10,750 bases of DNA from the NCBI GenBank assembly GCA_046757205.1, contig JBHHXR010000115.1, positions 1 to 10,750 of the forward strand, written 5' to 3'. Below the pieces are notes generated by a model. The model was given only the letters and a program-made list of their open reading frames with translations, searched no databases and was not told the DNA's origin. Both the position numbers and the translations under genes were made by a program. The stretch's first letter is position 1, and every line of letters begins with the position of its first letter. This document shows, piece by piece, positions 1-7,600 of this stretch. This DNA is from JBHHXR01 sp046757205 (GTDB lineage: Bacteria > Pseudomonadota > Alphaproteobacteria > Rhodobacterales > Rhodobacteraceae).

Positions 1-1838
1 GCGGATGTGCGCCGCTTGGCCTGTGTGCCCTCGCCGGGGTCGTTGACGATGAACGGGTAGATGTGCGGCACGGGGCCGAGCACCGCTTCGGGCAGGCATT
101 CCGCCGACAGCGCCAGCGATTTTCCCGGCAGCCATTCCAGGTTGCCGTGCTTGCCCATGTGCACGATGGCATCAGTGCGGAACTGGTGGCGCAGCCAGAA
201 ATAGAAGGCGAGGTAGTTGTGCGGCGGCACCAGGTCGGGGGAGTGGTAGGTGTCCTTCGGGTCGATGTTGTAGCCGCGCGCCGGCTGCACGCCGACGACG
301 ACATTGCCGAAGGTGAGGATGGAGAGCGCGAAACGGCCGCAATCGACCTCGCCCGCGATATAGAACGGATCCGCCTCGGGCGGCCCCCAGCGCTCCTCGA
401 TGCGGCTTCGAACCTCCCACGGCAACTGTCCGTAGGAAATGTGATACTCGGCGAGGCTGAGGCTTTCGCCGCCGGTGCGCGCCGCCCGGTCGGTCAGCCA
501 GTTGGTCGGCCCGGCGAGGATCGCCTGCATCAGCGCATCGCCGTCGGCGGGCGGGTTGTGCACCCGGTAGCCGTTTTCCGACAGCAAGCTGAGCGCGAGT
601 ACCGTAGCCGCCGGGGTGTCGAGGCCGACACCGTTGGCCAGCCGCCCGTCCTTGTTGGGATAGTTGGCGAGCACCAGCGCGACGCGGCGGTCGGTGGCAG
701 GCGTTTCGCGAAGTTTCGCCCAGTTTGCAGCCAGTTGCGCCACGAAGTCGATGCGGTCGCCGCGCGCCCGGTAGGCGGCGATCGGGCATTGCGTCGCCGC
801 GTCGAAATAGGCCTCGCCCTTGAACGAAACGGCGCGCGACAGCACCCGGCCGTCGACCTCGGGTAGGGCGACGTTCATGGCGATGTCGCGGGCGGATAAC
901 CCGCTCATGCCGTCCTGCCAGGCCTGTTCCGACGAACCGGACAGGACGACCTGAAACACCGGCGCGCGGTTGGCGGCTTGCATGGTCAGCGGGTTGGGCA
1001 TGGCGGTGTCGCCGTCGTGTGGCGAGCCGACGGCGAAGCTGGTGCAGTTGAGGATGACGGCGGGCACTGCCTGCGCGAACAGCCCTTCCAGCGTGGCCAC
1101 CGAGACCGGGTCTTTCAGCGAGGCGACGAAGACCGGCAGCGGGTTCAGACCTTGCCGCAAGAGCGCCTTCACGAGCCGGTTGACCGGGTTCAGCCCGGCG
1201 CCCTGTACCAGCGCACGGTAAAAGATGAGCGGCACCACCGGGGCGCCCTCGCTCCAGTCTTCGCGTGCGGCGGAAATGTCGGCGACGCCGGCACCGGGCC
1301 AGTAGACCCCGGCGCGCAAGAGCGGGCTGGCGGCGGCGGGTTTTTCGCCGCCCTCCAGCATCGCCGATGCGTAGCGCAGGAAGTTCGCGGCGTTGTCCGG
1401 CCCGCCCTCGACGCAGTAGGCCAGCAGCGCCTCCCAGTCCTCGCGCTCCACGCTGGAGAGCCGCCACAGGTCCTCGTCGGACTTGTCGTCGCCGGGCAGG
1501 GCGGCGAAGGGAATGCCAGCCTCGCCCAGCCGGATGGCGTATTGCTCCAGCCCGTACTGCCAGTAGCCGCGCCCGCCGAGGCAGCGGGCGATGACCATCC
1601 GGGATTTCGTGGCGCAGGTATCGAGATGCAAATCGACCGACATCGGATGGCGCAGGTGCATCAGGCTGGCCAGCCGCAGCGACGGCGCGGCATCGCCAAG
1701 CGCGCTCCGGGCTTCCGACCAGGCGGCAAGTTCGGTGTCGGCGGCGGAAATCAGCACCATGTCGGCGGGAGACTGCCCGAGGTCGAACGGTTCCGATCCG
1801 TCGTCGATCGAGCCGGGCTGTGCCTGCAGAAGGTGCAT
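1..1838 (-). CDS. cobN: Cobaltochelatase subunit CobN, N-terminal part (cut by window edge)
   Basis: CobN is the large subunit of the ATP-dependent cobaltochelatase CobNST, which inserts cobalt into hydrogenobyrinic acid a,c-diamide in the cytoplasm during aerobic cobalamin synthesis. The frame is open from an ATG at 1838-1836 to the left edge, 612 codons; the family usually has about 1250-1300 residues, so roughly the first half is seen. The start MHLLQAQPGSIDDG and the following DLGQSPAD and MHLRHPMSVD stretches match the known CobN N-terminus. Family hallmarks follow: PPHNYLAFYFWLRH, then MGKHGNLEWLPG (residues 561-572) and NDPGEGTQAKRR (599-610), which belong to the conserved CobN/BchH metal-chelatase core. 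I see no internal stop or frameshift. It is the last visible gene of a cbtB-cbtA-cobW-cobN operon, 95 bases after cobW, and should share the cobalamin riboswitch. The BchH magnesium chelatase alternative is unlikely because of the N-terminal match and the cobalt-gene neighbours. Confidence 0.96.
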   Translation of the reverse strand, partial: MHLLQAQPGSIDDGSEPFDLGQSPADMVLISAADTELAAWSEARSALGDAAPSLRLASLMHLRHPMSVDLHLDTCATKSRMVIARCLGGRGYWQYGLEQYAIRLGEAGIPFAALPGDDKSDEDLWRLSSVEREDWEALLAYCVEGGPDNAANFLRYASAMLEGGEKPAAASPLLRAGVYWPGAGVADISAAREDWSEGAPVVPLIFYRALVQGAGLNPVNRLVKALLRQGLNPLPVFVASLKDPVSVATLEGLFAQAVPAVILNCTSFAVGSPHDGDTAMPNPLTMQAANRAPVFQVVLSGSSEQAWQDGMSGLSARDIAMNVALPEVDGRVLSRAVSFKGEAYFDAATQCPIAAYRARGDRIDFVAQLAANWAKLRETPATDRRVALVLANYPNKDGRLANGVGLDTPAATVLALSLLSENGYRVHNPPADGDALMQAILAGPTNWLTDRAARTGGESLSLAEYHISYGQLPWEVRSRIEERWGPPEADPFYIAGEVDCGRFALSILTFGNVVVGVQPARGYNIDPKDTYHSPDLVPPHNYLAFYFWLRHQFRTDAIVHMGKHGNLEWLPGKSLALSAECLPEAVLGPVPHIYPFIVNDPGEGTQAKRRTS

Positions 1839-1861
1839 CCGCGCGCCTTTTTTGCGAAACC

Positions 1862-1882
1862 GCCCCGGACCTGATCCGGGGC
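1862..1882. repeat. Palindrome, 8-bp stem, in the cobW-cobN gap
   Basis: Arms GCCCCGGA (1862-1869) and TCCGGGGC (1875-1882) are perfect inverted repeats around the loop CCTGA. No T-run follows on either strand, so it does not look like an intrinsic terminator. The CCGGA-CYTGA-TCCGG pattern resembles short palindromic elements I know as dispersed copies in many alphaproteobacterial genomes; membership of such a family is inference. Its transcript could fold in the cobW-cobN mRNA. Confidence 0.6.
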
Positions 1883-1902
1883 CACCGGCTTCATTCCAAG
1901 AG

Positions 1903-1924
1903 GTCCCGGCTCGGGGGCCGGGAC
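1903..1924. repeat. Second palindrome, 8-bp stem, in the cobW-cobN gap
   Basis: GTCCCGGC (1903-1910) pairs perfectly with GCCGGGAC (1917-1924) around the 6-base loop TCGGGG. It sits 10 bases beyond the cobW stop codon and 20 bases from the neighbouring palindrome, so the two make a pair. There is no T-run on the cobN side. It may act as a partial attenuator or mRNA stabiliser, or be part of a dispersed palindromic element. Confidence 0.55.
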
Positions 1925-1933
1925 GGTGCGGGA

Positions 1934-2971
1934 TCAGGCGCTCAACGCCGCCCTTATCCCGGCTTGATCCATTCCCGCCTCGCCGATCACCACCAGCCGC
2001 GTCTCCCGCGCCTCGCCGGCGGCGAACGGACGGTCGAAATAGGTCTCGACCCTTGGCCCGACCGCCTGCACGGCCAACCGCATCGGCTTGCCGGTCACCG
2101 CGGCGAAGCCTTTCAGCCGCAGAATGTCATGGGCGCGGATGGCGTCCGCAACCCGCTCGGAAAACGCCTTCGCGTCGCCGATCTCGGAACGACTGACGAC
2201 AAAGCTCTCGAATTCGTCGTGGTCGTGATGGCCGGGATCGTCGTGGTCGTGATGGATTTCGTGCCGTGGCGCGAGATCGTTCTCCGCCCCGGCACGCTGA
2301 CCGAGCAGAACCTCCGGCGGCAGCGCGCCCTGCGAGGTCAGGATGACCTGCACACCATCGCGCGCCCCGGCGCGCAGGTCGGCGGCCAGCGTTCCGGCCT
2401 CGCCGTTTTCCAGAAGATCCGCCTTGTTCACCAGGATCATGTCGGCGCAGGCGATCTGGTCCTCGAAGAGTTCCGACAAGGGCGTTTCGTGGTCGAGAGC
2501 GCTATCGCTCCGCCGCTGCGCGTCCACCGCCGCCTCCGAAGCCGCGAAACGCCCCTCGGCCAGCGCCTCGCCGTCGACCACCGTTACCACGCCGTCGACG
2601 GTGACCCTGGTGCGGATTTCCGGCCAGGTGAAGGCGCGCACCAGCGGCTGCGGCAGGGCGAGACCGGATGTCTCGATGAGGATGTGGTCCGGGGGTTCGT
2701 CACGGGCCAGCAGCGACTGCATCGTGGGAACGAAATCCTCGGCCACCGTGCAGCAGATGCAGCCGTTCGACAATTCGACGATATCGCCCTCGCTGCAGGC
2801 GGCGTCGCCGCAGCCCTTGAGAACCTCGCCGTCGACACCGAGGTCGCCGAACTCGTTGATGATCAGCGCGATGCGCCGGCCGCCCGGGTTTCGCAACAGG
2901 TGCCGGATGAGCGTGGTCTTTCCCGCGCCGAGGAAGCCGGTGATGACAGTTGCGGGGGTTTTTCCAGCCAT
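1934..2971 (-). CDS. cobW: CobW, G3E-family GTPase of cobalamin synthesis
   Basis: CobW is a cytoplasmic G3E P-loop GTPase that acts with the cobalt insertion step, probably as a metallochaperone for CobNST. The 345-residue product has the Walker A loop GFLGAGKTT (residues 12-20), the family's metal site GCICC (70-74), ETSG (100-103) and the guanine-specificity motif NKADL (182-186). A His/Asp-rich stretch (about 237-252, HEIHHDHDDPGHHDHD) precedes the C-terminal domain, and HDILRLKGF (281-289) is typical of the CobW C-terminal domain. I place the start at ATG 2971 because MAGKTPATVITGFLG matches the family N-terminus; upstream in-frame ATGs at 3052 and 3079 would run back into cbtA and add an Arg-rich, unconserved leader. 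The ribosome binding site before 2971 is weak, so coupling to cbtA translation is possible. It lies 70 bases after cbtA and 95 before cobN. Length and alignable motifs favour CobW over generic COG0523 proteins. Confidence 0.95.
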   Translation of the reverse strand: MAGKTPATVITGFLGAGKTTLIRHLLRNPGGRRIALIINEFGDLGVDGEVLKGCGDAACSEGDIVELSNGCICCTVAEDFVPTMQSLLARDEPPDHILIETSGLALPQPLVRAFTWPEIRTRVTVDGVVTVVDGEALAEGRFAASEAAVDAQRRSDSALDHETPLSELFEDQIACADMILVNKADLLENGEAGTLAADLRAGARDGVQVILTSQGALPPEVLLGQRAGAENDLAPRHEIHHDHDDPGHHDHDEFESFVVSRSEIGDAKAFSERVADAIRAHDILRLKGFAAVTGKPMRLAVQAVGPRVETYFDRPFAAGEARETRLVVIGEAGMDQAGIRAALSA

Positions 2972-3041
2972 GAGAAAATCCAGAGAGTTTGGTCTTTCGA
3001 AACGCGGACGGCGGGGTGCGGCTCGCCGCGTCCCGCGAGGT

Positions 3042-3821
3042 TCATGTGTCATCCCCGAAAGGGTTCTTTTGCCAGACATACCCGGTGATGAGCCCGAGAA
3101 TCACCCACGAGGCGAAGCCGACGGCGAGGCTGCGGGCGGCGAAGGCCGATGCCAGCTCCGGCGGTGCCACGCCGCCGAAGACGTTGGGATGCGGGGCGGC
3201 GAAAAGATGCGGCACGAAGACCAGGATGGCGCCGAGTGTCCACGGTACCCAGTGCTTCGCGAAGGCGATGAACCAGATGCCGGTTCCGGTCAGCAGAACG
3301 GTGGAAAACCACCATGCCTGCCGCAGCACGAGATCTCCGACAGTCGAGCCCGGCAGCTCCGGCGGCAGCCCGGCCGCCGGTGCCAGCTGAACCGCGACGA
3401 ACCCGCCGACGCCCCAGAGCAGGCCGGCGCGGCCGTCCGGCTGATAGCCGCGCCGTTCGGCCAGCGCAAAGCCCGCCGTCAGGAGCAGCCCGAAGCCGCA
3501 GAACGCAGCCACCGTCGCCAGGACCGTCAGGACATGACGCAACAGGTTCGAGCCATCCTCGCCGTGGTCGGACCCACTTTGGCCCTGCGCCGCCTGGCCG
3601 GTTTCGGCGGAAGCGCCGCTGCCGTGATCATGCGCGCCGCGGTCGTGGGCGGCGCTGTCCGCGCCGACTTCCGCTCCGCCGGCGAAATGGATCAGTTCGC
3701 CGGATTCGTAGCGCTCGGCTTCCAGCAGGATCGGCACGACGAAGAAGATCTGCAGCGCAGCCGCTATCAGCCCGGCGGCAAGGCCGGCGAAGACGCCGCA
3801 CGCAACAAGTTTTTGAAACAT
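3042..3821 (-). CDS. cbtA: CbtA, predicted cobalt transporter membrane subunit
   Basis: CbtA is an integral membrane protein predicted to import cobalt together with CbtB; assignment in the field rests on B12-riboswitch control and genomic context. The 259-residue product has a hydrophobic segment at about 5-30, a long hydrophilic loop (about 35-92), then segments near 95-120, 130-150, 168-188, 192-210 and 226-250. The family signature APAAGLPPELPG (147-158) and the APHP...FGGVAP region (209-220) are clear. The first loop is rich in His, Asp and Gly (HDRGAHDHGSG at 59-69, SDHGEDG at 84-90), a likely metal-collecting segment. The ATG at 3821 begins 3 bases after the cbtB stop codon, indicating translational coupling. 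The product ends NPFGDDT with TGA at 3044-3042. Confidence 0.93.
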   Translation of the reverse strand: MFQKLVACGVFAGLAAGLIAAALQIFFVVPILLEAERYESGELIHFAGGAEVGADSAAHDRGAHDHGSGASAETGQAAQGQSGSDHGEDGSNLLRHVLTVLATVAAFCGFGLLLTAGFALAERRGYQPDGRAGLLWGVGGFVAVQLAPAAGLPPELPGSTVGDLVLRQAWWFSTVLLTGTGIWFIAFAKHWVPWTLGAILVFVPHLFAAPHPNVFGGVAPPELASAFAARSLAVGFASWVILGLITGYVWQKNPFGDDT

Positions 3822-3824
3822 GGG

Positions 3825-4004
3825 TCAGTGGCAGGGAAAGCCGACCGCGTGCCGGGTATCATGCGCAGCGTCGTGCAATATGGCGGGATAGGCGAACCCG
3901 GTGATCAGGGTGATGCCCAAGCCGAGCATCGCGACGCCCAGGATGGCGGCGAAATCTGATCTCTTGGAGGCGGTTGCGCCCACCCTTGCGGTCGTGGCAG
4001 CCAT
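3825..4004 (-). CDS. cbtB: CbtB, small cobalt transporter subunit
   Basis: This 59-residue gene is easy to miss. Its product begins MAATTARVGATASKR, has a single membrane segment at about 18-42 (FAAILGVAMLGLGITLITGF) and ends HDAAHDTRHAVGFPCH. The spaced histidines H44, H48, H52 and H59 with C58 form the signature CbtB tail, expected to bind cobalt on one face of the membrane. The ATG at 4004-4002 is preceded by AGGAG (4016-4012) at a 7-base spacing. cbtA starts 3 bases after its stop. It is the first gene behind the cobalamin riboswitch, the usual place for cbtB. Cobalt specificity comes from the family and context, not from direct evidence. Confidence 0.95.
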   Translation of the reverse strand: MAATTARVGATASKRSDFAAILGVAMLGLGITLITGFAYPAILHDAAHDTRHAVGFPCH

Positions 4005-4011
4005 GAATGGT

Positions 4012-4035
4012 CTCCTTCTCCGTCACACCCGACGG
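4012..4035 (-). promoter_or_regulatory. cbtB ribosome binding site with adjacent hairpin (riboswitch expression platform)
   Basis: Read on the minus strand, CCGTC-GGGTGT-GACGG (4035-4020) forms a 5-bp hairpin directly ahead of the Shine-Dalgarno AAGGAGA, with ATG 7 bases beyond. There is no U-run, so control at translation rather than termination is more likely. The loop GGGTGT could pair with GGACCC in the aptamer (4187-4182), as the L5-L13 kissing loop does in cobalamin riboswitches; this pairing is inferred. Confidence 0.5.
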
Positions 4036-4050
4036 GATTGAATTTGCACG

Positions 4051-4245
4051 TGCAGGGCCGGTCTCCTGGCTTGCGGTTCATCGCGCCCCGCTCTCCTTCC
4101 CGGCCCCGGGGCCAGTGGCGTGATGAGCGCGCGCTCGCCGCATACAGTCGCGGGGGCGGCTGCGGCTTCGGGGCCCGGATTGGGTCCACCCTTACCGCAT
4201 TCCCGTTTCACCCCCGAAGGCTTGGCCTTCATGCGGGGGAACCTT
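4051..4245 (-). ncRNA. Cobalamin riboswitch (AdoCbl-type aptamer)
   Basis: The minus strand shows the conserved boxes of the cobalamin riboswitch in order: AAGGTTCC near 4245-4238, GAAACGGGAATGCGGT (4209-4194), AATCCGGG followed by CCCCCGCGACTGTA (to 4143), the B12-box core GCCACTG (4119-4113), CCGGGAAGG (4103-4095) and AAGCCAGGAGACC (4072-4060). The 5' GGTT and 3' GACC close helix P1. The element binds a cobalamin, probably adenosylcobalamin, and normally lowers expression of the downstream genes. It lies 46 bases ahead of cbtB and should control cbtB-cbtA-cobW-cobN. A perfect 10-base palindrome TGCACGTGCA (4045-4054) lies at its 3' border. Confidence 0.97.
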
Positions 4246-4253
4246 GCGCCGCC

Positions 4254-4282
4254 AGATGACCTGTCCTGCGGACCGAGGTCAA
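4254..4282 (-). promoter_or_regulatory. Possible promoter of the cbtB operon
   Basis: On the minus strand TTGACC (4282-4277) is followed after 17 bases by TCATCT (4259-4254). The -35 is good and the -10 poor, but a start about 7 bases beyond the -10 would fall right at the 5' border of the riboswitch, which is where it is needed. Position is the main support. Confidence 0.3.
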
Positions 4283-4395
4283 GCCCGATTGCGGCAAGGC
4301 CGGATCAAATAACGGCCAGCCGCGAAACCCCGTTGCCGGAAATCCGTCGCCGGTATCGGCGGTCTGTCGGGCCGCTTCCGCGAGAGGCCGGCGGC

Positions 4396-4436
4396 GGCTC
4401 CTGGCAAACTGGCGAAACGCCCGGCCGCCGGGAGCC
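4396..4436. other. Nested stem-loop of unknown function
   Basis: GGCTCCTGGC (4396-4405) pairs with GCCGGGAGCC (4427-4436), 10 pairs including one G-T on the plus-strand RNA. Inside it, GGCG (4411-4414) and CGCC (4418-4421) close an AAA loop. No T-run follows and no gene ends here, so a terminator role is unsupported. It could be part of an smc leader RNA, a small RNA, or chance pairing in GC-rich DNA. Confidence 0.45.
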
Positions 4437-4622
4437 TGTCGCTGGCCCATCCCATCACGCCGCCGGGTGAAAAACGCCGAGGGCGGTGCGCGATAGCCGG
4501 TGGTGGCCCGGCCGGCGAAGACCGGCGAAGACAAGAAAACGCATCGCTCGGCGGATTCCGGCGCAATATCTTGTGGACCGGCGACCGGTCCGGGCAACAT
4601 CGGGTGGGAAAATCGGTTGACG

Positions 4623-4641
4623 TTCCGCCCTCGGGGCGGAA
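4623..4641. other. Perfect 8-bp hairpin in the smc leader
   Basis: TTCCGCCC (4623-4630) and GGGCGGAA (4634-4641) are exact inverted repeats around a TCG loop, 44 bases before the smc GTG. The sequence after it (TCCTGTTCTATC) has scattered Ts but no true run. It may be an mRNA leader structure, a weak terminator protecting smc from upstream transcription, or an operator. Confidence 0.5.
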
Positions 4642-4685
4642 TCCTGTTCTATCGGGCAGGAATCACAGGCAGATCGGGCCGCAGG

Positions 4686-7600
4686 GTGCAACTCACGAAA
4701 ATCCGCTTGCTGGGCTTCAAGAGCTTCGTGGATCCCACGGAACTGGTGATAGCGCCCGGGGTTTCGGGCGTCGTGGGGCCCAACGGCTGCGGGAAATCCA
4801 ACCTGCTGGAGGCGCTGCGCTGGGCGATGGGCGAGAACCGCCCGACCGCGATGCGCGGCGACGGCATGGAGGATGTGATCTTTGCCGGCGCCGCGTCGCG
4901 GCCGCCGCGCAGCCATGCCGAAGTGGTGATATCGATCGACAATTCCGACCGCCGCGCGCCTGCCGCGTTCAACGACCGCGACGAGCTTGAAGTCATGCGC
5001 CGGATAACCCGCGACGCCGGGTCGGTTTTCAAGGTCAACGGCAGGGAGGCGCGGGCCCGCGACGTACAGATGCTGTTCGCCGATGCATCAACCGGGGCAC
5101 ATTCGCCGGCGCTGGTGCGACAGGGGCAGATCGTCGAGTTGATCAACGCGAAACCGAAGACCCGGCGGCGCCTCCTGGAAGAGGCGGCGGGGATTTCGGG
5201 TCTCTATCAGCGCCGCCACGAGGCGGAACTGAAGCTGCGCGCGACCGAGACCAACCTCGCCCGTGTCGAGGATGTTCTGGAACGCCTCGCCGCCCAACTC
5301 GGCCAGCTTGCCCGCCAGGCTCGGCAGGCGGCGCGCTACCGCGACATTGCGCGGCGACTGCGCCAGGCCGAGGGGACGCTGCTTTACCGGCGCTGGCGCG
5401 AGGCGGACGAGCAGGCGCTGGCCGCCGCGAAAGCGCTGCGGACCGCCGTGACCGCCGCTGCCAGCGCCGAGCGCGCGGCGACGGAACGGGTCCGGGTCCG
5501 CGGCGAGGCGGAGGCGAAGGTTCCGCCCCTGCGCGAGGAAGAGGCGATCGCCGGCGCCGTTCTCCAGCGGCTGCTGGTCGAACGTGATTCGCTGCGCGAG
5601 CAGGAGGAACGGGCGCGCGGCGCCATCAGCGACCTTCGCGCGCGGATCGCCCAACTGACGAGCGACCGCGAGCGCGAGTCCGGCCTCAATCGCGATGCCG
5701 GGGAGATGATCGCCGAACTCGGGGCGGAGCGGGCGGAGCTGGAAAAGGCGTCGGAGGGGTTCGAGGACGCGCTGATCGCCGCACAGGACGCCGCACGCGC
5801 GGCGGCGGCCGATCTTCAGGAGCAGGAAACCGCGCTCGACCGGCTGAGCGAGGAGGCGGCGCGGCTGGCTGCCCGGCATCAGGCGGCGGAACGGCGGTAC
5901 CAGGATGCGCAGGAGACCGCCGCGCGGCTGCAGCACGAATGCGCCGCGGCGAAAGAGGCCGAGGCGGAACTGGGCGAGGAACGACGGCAGGCCGAAGCGT
6001 CGGCGGCCGCAGCCGTTTCGGCGCTGGGCCGGGCGCAGGAAGCCGCCGGACGGGCGGAGACCGCGCTGCAGGCCGCCGAGGCCGAGCGGGCCGCCGCCCA
6101 GGCGGCGGAATCGGAGAGCCGCGCGGGGTTGTCGGAGGCCGAGGGCGAGGCGAAGGCGATCGAGGCCGAGGTGCGGGCGCTGCAGCGCCTGATCGACCGC
6201 GATCGCGGCGACGGCGGCCAGGTGCTGGAAGCGGTGCGTGTCGACACCGGCTACGAAGCGGCGCTTGGCGCGGCGCTGGCCGACGATCTGAAAGCGCCGC
6301 GCGTTGCCGGCGAAGCCGGGACCGGATGGGCGGCGCTGCCGGACTATGAGACGCCGGCGATGTTGCCCGGCGGCGTTGCGCGCTTGTCGGATCACGTGGC
6401 GGTGCCGCCGGAGCTGAAGCGGCGCCTGGCGCAGATCGGGCTGGTGTCGCGCGATGAAGGGATACGGCTGCAAGCCAGCCTCCTGCCCGGGCAGCGGCTG
6501 GTCAGCCGCCGAGGCGATCTGTGGCGCTGGGACGGCTACCGCGCCACGGCGGAGGACGCCCCGTCCTCGGCGGCGTTGCGGTTGCAGCAGATCAACCGGC
6601 TGAAGGAACTTCAGGCGGCGCTTGGCGTGGCGGCAAGGACGGCACAGACGGCCCGTGACGGCCATGACGGCGCGCGATCGCGGCTGGACAAGGCGCAGGC
6701 GGCCGAAAGAGCGTCGCGGGACCGGCACCGCGACGCCGATGCGAGGGCTACCGAGGCGATGCGGGAGCAATCGCGCGCCGAGGCACGGCTCGACATGTTG
6801 ACCGGCAAGCTGGAAGCGCTGTCCCAGACGCGGGCGCGCCGCGAGGAAGAGGCGCGGGCGGCGCGGGACGCGGTTGGCGAGGCAGAGCGCGCCCTGCGGG
6901 AGTTGGAAGACCTCGGCGCCGCGCGGGCGGCGGTCGAGGCCCGAAAGGTGACGGTAGAGGCGGCGCGGCTGACGATGCTGGGCAAGCGTGCGATTGCGGA
7001 CGAACTGCGCCGCGACGGCGAGGCACGGGAAAAACGCCGGGTGGACGTGATCCGGCAGATCGAAAGCTGGAAGAGCCGGCTGGAGAACGCCGAAAAACGG
7101 GTCGGTGAACTGGTCAGCCGGATTACCCGGTCGGAATCCGAGCTGACGTCGGCGACCAGCGCGCCGGACCAGATCGCCGAACGCCGGACGCGCGTCGCGG
7201 CCGAAATCGAAAAGGCGGAGGCGCGGCGCAAGGCGGCGTCGGATGCGCTGGCGGCCGGCGAGGCGGCGCTGCGCGATGCCGAGCAGGCCGAGCGCGATGC
7301 GGAGCGCGCGGCCTCTGACAGCCGCGAGACGCGGGCGCGGGCCGAAGCGCTCGCCGAGGCGGCCGCCGAGCGCGTGACGGCGGCGGCGGAGCACATCCGC
7401 GAGGAAATGGAAGCTGATCCCGCGGAGCTTCTGGAAATGCTGGAGGCCGATCCGGACGCCATGCCTTCCGCCGACGCCATCGAGGCCGATGTCCTGCGCC
7501 TGCGACGGCAGCGCGAGGCGCTCGGCGCGGTCAACCTGCGCGCCGAGGAGGACGCCCGCGAGGTGCAGGAGGAATTCGACGGCCTGTCGGCGGAAAAGGC

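Larger units (their letters stand above)
4246..4685. other. Divergent intergenic region between the cobalt operon and smc
   Basis: I see no convincing gene in these 440 bases; the open frames present lack family-like sequence or a ribosome binding site. The interval holds the candidate cbtB promoter (4254-4282), a nested stem-loop (4396-4436), two tandem copies of CCGGCGAAGA (4512-4531) and a strong hairpin ahead of smc (4623-4641). A TTGACG (4617-4622) just before that hairpin could be a -35 for smc, but no good -10 follows at the usual spacing. Confidence 0.6.

Noticed and set aside
172..1467. Long open frames on both strands over cobN (172-1467 minus, 63-866 and 978-1874 plus)
   Set aside because: The frame read from 1838 on the minus strand gives a clear CobN sequence; the others are Arg/Gly-rich shadows.
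2972..3079. 36-residue extension of CobW from 3079
   Set aside because: It overlaps the end of cbtA and is Arg-rich and unconserved; MAGKTPATVITGF at 2971 fits the family start.
1820..3959. Plus-strand open frames opposite cobW and cbtA
   Set aside because: They are antisense to genes with unmistakable CobW and CbtA motifs and show no domain of their own.
4380..4480. Second, degenerate cobalamin aptamer on the minus strand (GCCAGTTTGCCAGGAGCC resembles the 3' boxes)
   Set aside because: The GAAACGGGAA, CGCGACTGTA and B12-box cores are missing, so the likeness is probably chance.
4500..4685. 62-residue N-terminal extension of SMC from GTG 4500
   Set aside because: The sequence is unlike SMC proteins and overlaps the leader hairpin; the conserved N-terminus begins at 4686.
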